A stretch of 40,726 bases of DNA from Sulfurirhabdus sp043759595 (lineage in GTDB: Bacteria; Pseudomonadota; Gammaproteobacteria; Burkholderiales; SMCO01), in assembly GCA_043759595.1 (NCBI GenBank), contig JAYVLG010000067.1, positions 1 through 40,726 of the forward strand, given 5' to 3'. A program made the translations under genes and the position numbers. Of the stretch, positions 1-8,493 are shown one piece after another. Under the pieces are notes generated by a model. It searched no databases. It saw nothing but the letters and a program-made list of their open reading frames with translations, and was not told the origin of the DNA. Each line of letters opens with the position of its first letter. The stretch's first letter is position 1.

Positions 1-791
1 GCACGGCGCTGATACTGGTCCTTGATCTGTGCCACCTCGGCCTTGATGTCATCCATGCCCACCAGGTCGTCGATGGAACCGCGCACCTGCTCCGGCTCGA
101 TGAACTTGAGTGACTTGAGCTGGCCCTTGATCTGGACGTACAGGAAGGCCAGCACGCCGAGGGTCAGCACGACCGACAGCACGCCACTGACGCCGGCCTT
201 CCAGCCGTCTTTCTCGAACTGCGGGCGGGCGTCGGCAAAACGCTGGTCCAGGCGCTCGAATAATTCAAGGCTGCTGGCGCCGAGCTCGCTGCGCGGAATG
301 AAGGACAGTTTGCCACCCCACGGCGCGGTGACCGCTCTGTCAGTGAAGATTTTGGTCTCCATGTCACTGGGGTAATATGCGTGCTGCTTGCCCTGCGATT
401 CGATCAGGATGATGCGCTCCGATACGTTCCACAGCAGCGGCTCGTAGACCACCGTGATGCGCTCCACTGGGTTCGCTTCCAGGAAGCTCAGCAGCGAGCC
501 GGTGCCGAATACGACGGGTAGCGTATCGTTGAACGTCCACATGCCCTCGCCCGCCTTCCCGGTCACGGCCATGCTCTTGACTTGTTCAGCCACAGCGGCC
601 CGCTTCTGGATGAGCGTGTACGAATAAATGCCGGTAGCCGGGATCAGGATGGCCACGACCAGCACCGTCAATTTGACGGCCATCGTTTGAATCACGAACC
701 AATCCTGCAGCCGACTGGCGGCCTTCTTGATGGCGAGCCACAGACCCGGAGAGTCCGGTGCCTCGTCGCTGTGTTTTGACAAATCCGACAT
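1..791 (-). CDS. FtsH-like membrane AAA+ ATPase/protease, N-terminal part (runs off left edge)
   Basis: An open frame of about 263 codons starts at ATG 789-791 behind a GAGGGG ribosome site and runs off the left edge. It has a short cytoplasmic N-terminus, a first membrane segment at about residues 39-62, roughly 125 extracytoplasmic residues and a second membrane segment at about 190-213. Then comes a charged stretch, DDLVGMDDIKAEVAQIKDQY, which resembles the pre-Walker-A start of the AAA module in FtsH-type proteins (family pattern DVAGxDEAKxEVxEI). The topology fits FtsH-like membrane ATPases, but the extracytoplasmic domain is longer than in classical FtsH and the protease part lies outside the window, so protease activity is inferred. 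Its DNA is clearly GC-richer than what follows. No partner gene is visible in the window. Confidence 0.7.
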   Translation of the reverse strand, partial: MSDLSKHSDEAPDSPGLWLAIKKAASRLQDWFVIQTMAVKLTVLVVAILIPATGIYSYTLIQKRAAVAEQVKSMAVTGKAGEGMWTFNDTLPVVFGTGSLLSFLEANPVERITVVYEPLLWNVSERIILIESQGKQHAYYPSDMETKIFTDRAVTAPWGGKLSFIPRSELGASSLELFERLDQRFADARPQFEKDGWKAGVSGVLSVVLTLGVLAFLYVQIKGQLKSLKFIEPEQVRGSIDDLVGMDDIKAEVAQIKDQYQRR

Positions 792-1366
792 AAAAACCCC
801 TCGTGATGGGCGCTACGCCATGCTCCGTAGTCGGAACACATGACGCACAAACGCCGGGCTGAAGCCTCTTTTGTTTAACAAACTGGGGAAGAGCCTTGAA
901 AACCTCCCGACCAAAGTTGGAGTCTGATTCAGGTCAAGAGGTTCCGGCTGCCCTTCTGCGCAAAGCACTATTCGGTCTTTATGTACGCTGGAGCACAGAG
1001 AATCCGAGCCAGGAAGGATATGAGAAGAATCCGTGTGCAGTGAATTGCTCCAACTTTGGAGGCATAATTCCCGATGTAACCTGAGCTGTTAAACCGCAAG
1101 TCCCTGGTTAGAATCCAGATCAGAGCCAATCAGAACTCGATACTGAGCTTCCGCTTGTATGGCGTACAGTCGCACGTCGCGCCGATACCTTTGTTTAAAA
1201 TTGTACAGCTGCTTTATGTCTGACACCAGCCATTTGCTAGTTTCAGAACAAACACGCTGGCTGGAATTGTGAAATATCCAATTCTTGGTGCGACATACGC
1301 CAGTTTGGAGAGCGACGACAGAAGGTGAAAATTGACGCCGACTCTCGACCAGGATGGGGTTGCCCC
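792..1366. other. Non-coding stretch, no convincing gene
   Basis: This stretch separates the FtsH-like gene from an IS91-type remnant. It contains the upstream region of the FtsH-like gene. A 62-codon open frame starting with TTG at 896 has no good ribosome site and no recognisable family. I see no tRNA, terminator or clear promoter. Confidence 0.5.
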
Positions 1367-1534
1367 ATGGATGCCGCAGTCAAACGTGCCGTACCAAGTC
1401 CCCGGTGCTACCAGCGTCGCCGCCCCGAACGGACGCTGTGGTATCGCACCGTCCAGACACACTTCGAGACATGGCTGGCGCTATCTGCCGGGCAAGGCGA
1501 TGCGTCACCACCTGCGCACGTCGAGCAGGCGCTG
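1367..1534 (+). pseudogene. IS91-family transposase, N-terminal remnant
   Basis: From the ATG at 1367 the frame reads about 56 residues, including YQRRRPERTLWYRTVQTHFE and then PPAHVEQAL. This matches, as I remember the family, the N-terminus of IS91-type transposases, which continues into the CGILAHGFAR and zinc-finger region. Here the homology stops at about 1534, and the cysteine-rich zinc finger and the HUH/tyrosine catalytic part are absent. It is a dead fragment of an insertion element, consistent with the decayed look of the first 5 kb. The same frame stays open until 1726 but the remainder shows no recognisable homology. Confidence 0.55.
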
Positions 1535-2133
1535 GCTATTGACAATTGCGGCTCTCTATCTGACATATGTTTGGGGGCTACGCCACAGCTTGACCAAACC
1601 TCACTCACCAACGGCAGTTTTCATACTGATACCAGTCGTTCAATTTCCTATATGCGAATGACGGCTTATGGCACGAAGCCGCAATATCATCTTGCTAAAA
1701 GCCTGCCGCAAAGCGGTCGTTCGTAGTCAATTGAATTCGGACGGGAGCAACTGACTGCTTTGGCCGATCAACTGTCAGAGAGCCCGCCGATCTGAAGGTC
1801 TCCTTTGGTAGGAGTTATCTGCCATTCAAACAGGAGCATTTTTTGCGCTTGCTATGACCGCAGATGGCACGGGGCTGCCCGTGTCGGCAGGCTTCGCAAA
1901 ACAGCCAATCGCAGACCCTTCAATTTTTCCACCGGCTGTTTTCGGCAAATTTTGTGAACTACAGTTCCGTGCCAAAAGCGGAAGTTCACCTTTCGCCAGG
2001 TAATGACGGAAAACTGTCAAACAAGAGACAGTCAAATGTTTCCCTAAATACGACCATCAACTCTGATTGACAATTGCATATGCATTCTGTGCAAGACCGC
2101 AGTTCTTCTACTTGGAAAACAATATCCTGTGGC
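1535..2133. other. Non-coding stretch with a degenerate repeat
   Basis: No gene is supported. The stretch holds one copy (1635-1674) of an imperfect repeat that recurs at 5568-5617. Both copies begin GTCGTTCAATT and end TGACGGCT.ATGGCAC with a variable middle. Open frames on both strands here are short and unlike any family I know. Confidence 0.45.
1635..1674 (+). repeat. Degenerate intergenic repeat, copy A
   Basis: It shares GTCGTTCAATT at the 5' end and TGACGGCT.ATGGCAC at the 3' end with 5568-5617, but its middle is about 10 bases shorter. It may be a decayed family of dispersed intergenic repeats. Confidence 0.4.
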
Positions 2134-3282
2134 CTAAAGTGCAGGAAGCAACAGATCGGAGGTGCCTATACAAACCCAACGTGGATACTCACGTGACGTA
2201 TCGATACAGCCACCGTTGCCATACATACCTTTAGGTTCTCGCAAACGCAACATTTCTTGCAAAATTCGTTCGACCTCAACTGGGTCTTTCAGTGAATCAC
2301 GAACGCGTTCTTCTACCATAGCTTCATCGATTTGCAGTTCACCTGCATGATCGCGGTAGGTCGCGTTGCGCCAGTGGTATATCTCCAGACACTTTGTCGT
2401 CAGCGTGTAAGGTTGGTCCCGCTTCCAGAAATTCGTGAATAATCCACCACCTAGGTAAAATACCCACGAACCTTCATACCCAGTCACATCAGAGGAGTGA
2501 TCATCGGGGTTGCGAAACCATAGACGATCACCGGGAACGTAATATTTCTGTGGTAATGGTTCACTCATGGAACCGTATTCGCGAAGAAAAATATTATGGA
2601 ATTCTCCCGACTTAATTGCTCGGATTTCCCACTGATGTTGTAACCGCTCATGTAATTTTGGGTTACTGATTTCCAATTCCTGGGCGATTCCAAGCAAAAT
2701 GACATATTCAGTCGCACGGTAACAAGAAAATGAGTAAAGCTTGCCGGAGACTTCCGGTTGTGTTGCTTTTTGCAAAGCTGAAATTAAAGACTTGCCGGGC
2801 AGGATCGTGAATCCGCGGTTCTCGTCATAAATCCAGTAATCATCTGGGCGTTCGGCTTCAGTGGTATGAAAGGCCAAAGCTGTCTTGCGCGCAGCTTCGA
2901 CGATGTTTTTTCTGACGCGAATGGCGGCTTCAAGTTCGTCATAGCTCGGGAATTCGAACTCGATAGGTCCCAACAACATAGCCAAAAGGATTTCTCTTTC
3001 CAAATCATCGGTGCGATTTTTGAATTCGAGAGTGAGTTTGTCGTACAACTGGGTTGTGTCGTAGTTCTGAGTCCAGTTTTCAGATTGATCAGGAGGAATA
3101 TGGTATCTGACGGAGTGGCGACTGGCATCATTCCCGTGAATAATTTTTACATATTGAGATAGTCCGAGTGCTTTAAGCTGTAGTTGAAAGCGCTGGTGAG
3201 TTAATTCGTTATGCTGTGCAGTCACGCTATGGATATTGATTCCACCAAGTCCAAGCTCCTGGCTATTGATCGCGTAGTTCAT
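2134..3282 (-). CDS. Tgl-like protein-glutamine gamma-glutamyltransferase homologue
   Basis: The gene encodes 382 residues with no signal peptide. The central part (about residues 105-300) resembles the spore-coat transglutaminase Tgl of Bacillus. A helix at 107-135 precedes YSFSCYRATEYVILLG, in which Cys187 lines up with the catalytic cysteine of Tgl, and GDRLWFRNPD (251-260) matches the conserved GDxLYFKNP segment. A glutamate (Glu270) lies in the region of a second catalytic residue, followed by a strand-rich WVFYLGGG. The Tgl glutamate just before the cysteine reads Ser here, and the histidine near the end of the Bacillus core is not evident. Tgl cross-links proteins through Gln-Lys bonds. 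This protein is about 140 residues longer than Bacillus Tgl, with extra N- and C-terminal parts. It stands alone; the start at 3282 has only a weak ribosome site. The family is fairly clear, the activity uncertain. Confidence 0.6.
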   Translation of the reverse strand: MNYAINSQELGLGGINIHSVTAQHNELTHQRFQLQLKALGLSQYVKIIHGNDASRHSVRYHIPPDQSENWTQNYDTTQLYDKLTLEFKNRTDDLEREILLAMLLGPIEFEFPSYDELEAAIRVRKNIVEAARKTALAFHTTEAERPDDYWIYDENRGFTILPGKSLISALQKATQPEVSGKLYSFSCYRATEYVILLGIAQELEISNPKLHERLQHQWEIRAIKSGEFHNIFLREYGSMSEPLPQKYYVPGDRLWFRNPDDHSSDVTGYEGSWVFYLGGGLFTNFWKRDQPYTLTTKCLEIYHWRNATYRDHAGELQIDEAMVEERVRDSLKDPVEVERILQEMLRLREPKGMYGNGGCIDTSREYPRWVCIGTSDLLLPAL

Positions 3283-3890
3283 GATTCACTAAGGTAAACG
3301 TTAAACCAAATTGGTATAAAGCGAGGTTAGCTTAAACCCCGATAAAACATCCAATTTGATGGTCGTAATAGAGGAAAGTTCCACAGGAATTACAATTGAC
3401 TGTTGACGTTCCGAATAAAGCACATACACGCAAAGAATTCACGCGCTGAATGGCTGCAATGCTCTCTATTTTGTTAAAAAACTCTGTTGCGGTTAAAAAA
3501 GTGGTTGTTTCAGGGGTGCTCTGACCCTAGGGAAGGTCAAAATAATTGATTATATGGCATTTTGAGATGTCGACATTTTTGTCGGCGCCTGTCGGTCGAG
3601 TTTTTCAACACAATATGCCATAAGCTGACCCACGCTGATCACGAGTGAATGTGAGGTCTTGCATAGATAGTTGCCCCATCCAAACCCCAGAAAGTTGGAT
3701 GGTGAATGAGGCAGTTTGGGAAGCCCAGTACGACTCAGGAGTCGCCTATTAAAAGGGGGGCGATTCACCCTTAATAGAAGCGGACAGCCAGCCTCCAAAT
3801 TGTGGTTGGCTCCTAATTTCGATTTGTACAGAATACAGGTCACCGCGAGTGCCCATATATTTAGCTATGATGCCAATATGGGATTGTGCC
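3283..3890. other. Non-coding stretch between divergent genes
   Basis: This is the intergenic region between the divergently read Tgl-like and GGDEF genes. It includes a small perfect dyad, TGACC-N8-GGTCA (3522-3539), and the operator-like dyad upstream of the GGDEF gene. A 97-codon minus-strand open frame at 3550-3843 is unlike any family I recognise and lacks a ribosome site; I do not call it a gene. Confidence 0.45.
3852..3882 (+). promoter_or_regulatory. Inverted repeat CCCATAT-N17-ATATGGG upstream of GGDEF gene
   Basis: Perfect 7-base arms (3852-3858 and 3876-3882) lie just upstream of the -10-like TATAAT at 3891 and cover the -35 position. The placement suits an operator. No binding protein is identified. 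Confidence 0.35.
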
Positions 3891-3896
3891 TATAAT
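3891..3896 (+). promoter_or_regulatory. Candidate -10 box (TATAAT) of the GGDEF gene
   Basis: An exact TATAAT lies about 32 bases before the first possible start codon. No good -35 box is visible 17 bases upstream, where the inverted repeat sits, so the promoter may need an activator. Confidence 0.35.
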
Positions 3897-3916
3897 TGTC
3901 AATGTGTATCCGTAAC

Positions 3917-3937
3917 CCCCGTGTTCCATGAACGGGG
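3917..3937 (+). promoter_or_regulatory. 5' hairpin enclosing the first ATG of the GGDEF gene
   Basis: CCCCGT (3917-3922) pairs perfectly with ACGGGG (3932-3937) around a 9-base loop that contains the ATG at 3928. The GGGG of the right arm could serve as ribosome site for the later ATG at 3949. The hairpin could mask initiation, or it may show that the true start is 3949 or 3961. Confidence 0.35.
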
Positions 3938-5265
3938 ATAAATCGAAAATGAAGGTTGGCATGAGCGATTCTGAACTGCAGAGCTTACTCATAAATGGGA
4001 TTTATGAGGCATCGCCCGAAGGAATTATTGTCGTCGATGATAATCATGTCATTGTTTCCCACAACCATCGATTTGTCCAGCTATGGCAGATTCCGAGTGA
4101 CCTCCTGCATGGATTAGAACCCGGCACCGCCATCGGGTTGGATGACGCCCCGATTTTATCCACGATTCTCGAGCGCGTGAAGGATGCACAGGTCTTTCTT
4201 GCGCGAGTGAAGGCGTTATACGACAATCCACATTTGAACGATCTTTGCGAGATTGAATTGCTGGACGGCAGAACGGTGGAACGCCACTCCACTGCGTTAA
4301 AAAGCAACGATGGACTGTATCTGGGGCGAGTATGGTTTTTTCGTGACGTCACCGAACGAAAAAAATTGGAGCGCAGCCTAAGGCTGACTCAATTCACTGT
4401 CGATTGGGCCCAGGATGCCATTTTCAGAATTGATCAGAATGCGCGGATTCAGTACGTGAATATTGCTGCTTGTCAGCACCTTGGATACTTCGAAGATGAA
4501 CTTCTCATGTTATCCGTCCCAGACATTAACCCTGATTTTTCTCCGGAGACTTGGGCTGACCATTGGAAAGATATAACAAACGTTGGCTGGAAGCGATTCG
4601 AGACACACCACAAAAGAAAAGATGGCACGCTTGTGCCGGTGGAGATTGTAGCTAATTTTATAAATCTTGAAGGTGAATTTATATTTTTTTCTTTTGTCCG
4701 TAACATTAGCGAGCGCAAACAGGCAGAGGAGGAGATTCGCAATCTAGCCTTCTATGATTCCCTTACCAAGCTACCAAACCGGCGATTACTCCTGGATCGA
4801 CTCAGCGTTGCACTATTGGCTTCGGCTCGGGAGCATCAGTACGGCGCACTGCTGTTCCTCGACATGGATAGATTCAAGATGATTAACGATATGCTAGGGC
4901 ATGACTATGGAGATTTGTTACTGATCGAAGTAGCTACGCGTATCAAGTCCTGTGTGCGTGAGGTGGATACCGTAGCTCGTTTCGCTGGTGATGAATTCAT
5001 AGTACTTCTTGAAGAGACTGGAGTGAAGGCAGAAGACGCCTCACAAAATATCGCACACGTTACCGAGAAAATTCGCGCATCCCTAGCCGCTCCTTACCAG
5101 CTTAAGGAACATACGCATCACGGTTCATCCAGCATCGGCGTATGCCTTTTTAAGGGTCATGAAAAATCGGTAGCAGAATTGATTAAATGTGCTGACATTG
5201 CAATGTATCAGGCCAAGAATTCAGGTCGTAACACCGTGCGGTTCTTTGACCCTCTCATGCAATAA
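3928..5265 (+). CDS. PAS-PAS-GGDEF diguanylate cyclase
   Basis: The 445-residue protein has no membrane segment or signal peptide. A first PAS domain spans about residues 15-135 and ends in RDVTERK. A second spans about 150-265 and ends in FVRNISERK. A GGDEF domain follows (about 275-445) with the family start FYDSLTKLPNRRLL and the signature reading AGDEF instead of GGDEF; AGDEF is known from some active cyclases. An RxxD allosteric site (REVD) lies exactly five residues before it, as expected for c-di-GMP product inhibition. No EAL domain is present. Three in-frame starts are possible: 3928 (inside a hairpin), 3949 (GGGG upstream) and 3961 (GAAGG upstream). It is transcribed alone. The likely role is c-di-GMP synthesis in response to a cytosolic or redox signal sensed by the PAS domains. 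Confidence 0.9.
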   Translation: MNGDKSKMKVGMSDSELQSLLINGIYEASPEGIIVVDDNHVIVSHNHRFVQLWQIPSDLLHGLEPGTAIGLDDAPILSTILERVKDAQVFLARVKALYDNPHLNDLCEIELLDGRTVERHSTALKSNDGLYLGRVWFFRDVTERKKLERSLRLTQFTVDWAQDAIFRIDQNARIQYVNIAACQHLGYFEDELLMLSVPDINPDFSPETWADHWKDITNVGWKRFETHHKRKDGTLVPVEIVANFINLEGEFIFFSFVRNISERKQAEEEIRNLAFYDSLTKLPNRRLLLDRLSVALLASAREHQYGALLFLDMDRFKMINDMLGHDYGDLLLIEVATRIKSCVREVDTVARFAGDEFIVLLEETGVKAEDASQNIAHVTEKIRASLAAPYQLKEHTHHGSSSIGVCLFKGHEKSVAELIKCADIAMYQAKNSGRNTVRFFDPLMQ

Positions 5266-5567
5266 TCGTTGGCAACACGTGCCGCACAGGAGTCGAATTT
5301 GCGCCGAGCCATCACTGATTAGCAATTGCAATTGTTCTGTAGCAGTGTGTTGAAACTCAAAAGTCCGCTCCTGCCGACTTAACGGACTATCAACGACAAG
5401 TTGATGGCCCTCTCAAAGGGATCGGGGGCTGCCGGCCAGAATTTTGAAAAGCAGCCGCTCGAAATGAAAATCCTGATTTCCAGCCGAGAAGATTTTGAGT
5501 GACCGTTGCACTTCCAACTGCGGACATTAGCGCTGTCTCTAATTTATTATGGCGAAAATCAAAAGCT

Positions 5568-5617
5568 GTCGTTCAATTCCATTATGTTTTTTGGTGGTGA
5601 GTGACGGCTCATGGCAC
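5568..5617 (+). repeat. Degenerate intergenic repeat, copy B
   Basis: Partner of 1635-1674, with the same outer segments and a longer middle. It lies in the other large gene-free stretch of the left part of the window. Confidence 0.4.
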
Positions 5618-5746
5618 ACAACTGCCGCATGCAGACGCAACCAATTCCAACCTCGTAACCGACCTACCCAATTATTAAACAAAATTGACCGTTGGGTGAT
5701 TTAATAGTCACCCACAGTAAAATCCAGAATCCCATTCTTCCATAAT

Positions 5747-5765
5747 TTTTGCGTTTATTGCAAAA
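5747..5765 (-). terminator. Weak AT-rich hairpin after the YiiX-like gene
   Basis: TTTTGC and GCAAAA are separated by seven bases, 20-40 bases beyond the stop of the YiiX-like gene. It is short and AT-rich, so termination is only suggested. Confidence 0.25.
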
Positions 5766-5786
5766 GATATACTGTGTTCTAAAGCA

Positions 5787-7340
5787 TCAGTCACTACGTT
5801 GATCGCCAGTTAGCTGTACTTGCTGTTTAGCTTCTTGCAACCCGACCAATTTGCGATATAGCGCCACCCCGCCTGCATCTCCACCTCTCTGGTATGCCAA
5901 CTTGCCATCGTGAGCAAAAAATTCAAGCTCAAATGGATCTGACGAATTTCCTGAAGCCAGCTTGGCAATGTCATCAGGTGAAATAGTGAAGCTGGTAAAC
6001 ACCTGCTTGGTGACGAAATCAATCTGCGGGTATGCAGCATAGACCAGTTCTGAGCAAACTATCGTTTCAGTGGTATTAACATCAAAATTGAAATCATAAA
6101 GTTTGCCGAAGTTACCTAATGCCAGGTTGATAGAGTCAAGCATTGCTGCCGATGACAGCTTCTGCGGGCGCAGCACGGCAATGTCATCGATATTCATGAA
6201 ATGTTCAATAGTATTCAGCACTACTCCACCACGCAAAGCTTCAAGTACCACATGTCCAGATTCAATTTGTTCCAGGCGAGCCTTGACTCGAGGCAATTCC
6301 AGAGCGCCAATGGCACGCAACTGATCCATTGTTCCTATATAAATAGCCGCATGACCAAAATGTCCCGGGATGGTTTTATCTGTCAAAGCGAATGGTGTTT
6401 TTTCCAAGAGGACATCGCCTGGCTGTAATGTTGCTGATACAAGAGAAAGAAATTTCTGATCATTCTTTAGTTTCCCGGCGCGCCAGCGAACCATCCCAAG
6501 TGTATTTCCTACTATCTGTGATGTTAAAAACTTTAACTTGCCTACCTGTTGAACTGAATCAATAGCTGAGCGCTGCAACAGGATGGATAATTGATCGGCA
6601 ATCTGACGGAACGCATCGTCACCACCAAATTTTTTTCGCGCCGGACTTTGCTCAACAATGCCATAAAGTGTTCTCAGATTTTCATCCGCTTTAACCATAT
6701 GAGGCGCAATAGCTTCCTGATTATCCTGAAAGAATCGGATCGCATCTGTCATCGAAGTGCGATAAGACAGAGAGTTGGCTCGTAAAAGCGAGTCTTCGTA
6801 AAAATTCTTCCCCACACCAGATTCTGGATATGCCTCATTCAGTTTGCTTCGCAAAACATGGTCGCTTGCGAAATGCTTCTTCATGAACTGTGCGTTATCG
6901 AACAATGTTAATGCTGCCGCCATTGAGATGAGGATGGAGTCAATTCGATCGCCATCGACTAAGCCATCATCTATCCTATAAAGCGCATTACGGTGTAACA
7001 AGGCGTACTTAAACAAAGAAGTTCGAATGGCATTAGCCTCGGCAATTTCTTTGGAAATGCGAACAGAATATGTTGCAGGCAAGGCCCCTTTGTGAGCAAT
7101 GATGGCATTGCTTGCTTCTTCAACAAAGCGAGGAATTTTCTCTTGTAGCACTTTAGAACGATGAATAAGATCAATAATCTTCCCGGCATCAGCCTGATTC
7201 ATTGAATTGGCAATCTGCTCTGAATCCGCCGCAACTACAGACTCATCCGATGAATGAGCCAAAACAGGATTCATTATGGCCAAACCGAATGTGACAAACA
7301 TGCTAACGGGTAATATGAAGCGTGAAGTTGTAATTTTCAT
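5787..7340 (-). CDS. Exported YiiX/YaeF-type permuted papain-fold hydrolase (NlpC/P60-LRAT-like)
   Basis: The 517-residue product begins with a clear signal peptide (hydrophobic 8-26, cleavage near ANPVLAH). A helical region of about 270 residues of unknown function follows, then the catalytic domain: LQPGDVLL, then GHFGHAAIYIG with the catalytic His, and CSELVY with the candidate nucleophile Cys at about residue 429. His before Cys is the order of the circularly permuted papain-fold group (YaeF/YiiX, peptidase family C92), relatives of LRAT lipid acyltransferases. Such enzymes are expected to act on amide or ester bonds of peptides or lipids in the envelope. It lies about 200 bases beyond the CdsA-like gene, same strand, so it could belong to the lipid locus. 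Substrate unknown. Confidence 0.75.
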   Translation of the reverse strand: MKITTSRFILPVSMFVTFGLAIMNPVLAHSSDESVVAADSEQIANSMNQADAGKIIDLIHRSKVLQEKIPRFVEEASNAIIAHKGALPATYSVRISKEIAEANAIRTSLFKYALLHRNALYRIDDGLVDGDRIDSILISMAAALTLFDNAQFMKKHFASDHVLRSKLNEAYPESGVGKNFYEDSLLRANSLSYRTSMTDAIRFFQDNQEAIAPHMVKADENLRTLYGIVEQSPARKKFGGDDAFRQIADQLSILLQRSAIDSVQQVGKLKFLTSQIVGNTLGMVRWRAGKLKNDQKFLSLVSATLQPGDVLLEKTPFALTDKTIPGHFGHAAIYIGTMDQLRAIGALELPRVKARLEQIESGHVVLEALRGGVVLNTIEHFMNIDDIAVLRPQKLSSAAMLDSINLALGNFGKLYDFNFDVNTTETIVCSELVYAAYPQIDFVTKQVFTSFTISPDDIAKLASGNSSDPFELEFFAHDGKLAYQRGGDAGGVALYRKLVGLQEAKQQVQLTGDQRSD

Positions 7341-7541
7341 TGCATTTTCTCAATTAACTCAGAGCATAATAATTCTGGAGGAGCCATTCCAGCCCAACTA
7401 ACACACTACTTTATCACAATAAAATCTCTGAAATTTCTCTGCCATTTAGCTTTTTACCGCTAGGATCATACAAATTTCCAAGCCTTAGGTAAACACAATC
7501 TAAAATAATCCACCACACAGCTGAATTTTGAAATCCAGTTT

Positions 7542-8492
7542 TTACTGTACCCACCAGTAGCGGACAATATGAAAAAAAATCGGTGCAGAAAAACTGAGGG
7601 AATCCACGCGGTCGAGCATTCCGCCATGACCTTCGATCAAAGCGCCCCAATCCTTGACTCCACGGTCACGTTTGATCGCAGACAAAACAAAGCCGCCGAA
7701 AAAGCCCATAATATTGATAATCAATGCGATTAATCCGGCCTGCCAAGGACTAAATGGTGTAATCCACCACAAAGCTGCTCCAACTGCGGTAGAAGACAAA
7801 ACACCACCCAGCAATCCTTCCAGCGTTTTTGAAGGCGATATAGCGACTGAAATTTTATGTTTCCCCAAGAGTTTGCCCCATACGTACTGAAAAACGTCGC
7901 TTGATTGCACCGTCAGAATGAGAAAAACAATCAGCAGAACATTCCGTTCTGAATAACCTGGAATTTCAAGTGTGAGTAATGCTGGCACGTGAGAAAGGCA
8001 GTAAACACATATCATGAGACCCCACTGCACTTTGGCTGCACGTTCAAGAAAACGCGTGGTATCACTGCCGAGAGAAGCCGAAATTGGAAGCAGCAAAAAG
8101 GCATAGACAGGGATAAGAATAGAAAACAGCCCATACCATCCAATTGCGATCAAGTAATACTGCAAGGGCAAAAAGAAAAAGAAAATCCACAGTAATACAC
8201 GATGATCCCCGCGCCGAGTATAAGTAAGCGAAACAAACTCACGAAGGCTCTGAAAAGAAATAAACGCAAACAAGGCGATCACCCCGGCTTTGCCTAGCCA
8301 AATCGCCCCTCCTATCAATAGAATCATGATCCACCAAGCATTGATGCGCGCATTGAGATTGTCAATCACGTTGTGTGAAGCTTCGGGTTCGAGGCGGTAT
8401 TTAAGCACTGCACCAATTGTACTTGCCAGGATAAGCACTGCAAAAATGCCTCCAAATAAGGCAATCAGGGTATCGTTCAGATTCATATTCAT
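7542..8492 (-). CDS. ynbB: CdsA/YnbB-type phosphatidate cytidylyltransferase
   Basis: The integral membrane protein of 316 residues has about eight hydrophobic segments. The CDP-diglyceride synthase signature is complete near the C-terminus: SAIKRDRGVKDWGALIEGHG followed by GMLDRVDSL, with the metal-binding Asp residues. An upstream SPSKTLEGLLGG is also typical. It makes CDP-diacylglycerol from phosphatidate and CTP. The start is placed at 8492: the stop codon of the plsC-type gene is one base before this ATG, whereas the longer frame would overlap that gene by 44 bases. Clustering with a YnbA-type phosphotransferase suggests a dedicated CdsA paralogue like E. coli YnbB rather than the housekeeping enzyme. 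Confidence 0.85.
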   Translation of the reverse strand: MNMNLNDTLIALFGGIFAVLILASTIGAVLKYRLEPEASHNVIDNLNARINAWWIMILLIGGAIWLGKAGVIALFAFISFQSLREFVSLTYTRRGDHRVLLWIFFFFLPLQYYLIAIGWYGLFSILIPVYAFLLLPISASLGSDTTRFLERAAKVQWGLMICVYCLSHVPALLTLEIPGYSERNVLLIVFLILTVQSSDVFQYVWGKLLGKHKISVAISPSKTLEGLLGGVLSSTAVGAALWWITPFSPWQAGLIALIINIMGFFGGFVLSAIKRDRGVKDWGALIEGHGGMLDRVDSLSFSAPIFFHIVRYWWVQ

Positions 8493-8493
8493 C

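Larger units (their letters stand above)
5266..5786. other. Non-coding stretch between convergent genes
   Basis: No gene is seen between the GGDEF gene and the convergently read YiiX-like gene. The stretch contains repeat copy B (5568-5617) and an AT-rich hairpin at 5747-5765. Confidence 0.5.

Noticed and set aside
896..1084. 62-codon open frame starting with TTG after the FtsH-like gene upstream region
   Set aside because: Weak start, no family resemblance, lies in decayed DNA.
3522..3539. TGACC-N8-GGTCA dyad resembling a MerR-type operator
   Set aside because: No MerR-type or metal-transport gene is nearby and the spacing to a -10 box is not right.
3550..3843. 97-codon minus-strand open frame between the Tgl-like and GGDEF genes
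   Set aside because: No ribosome site, unusual composition for a protein, and no family recognised.
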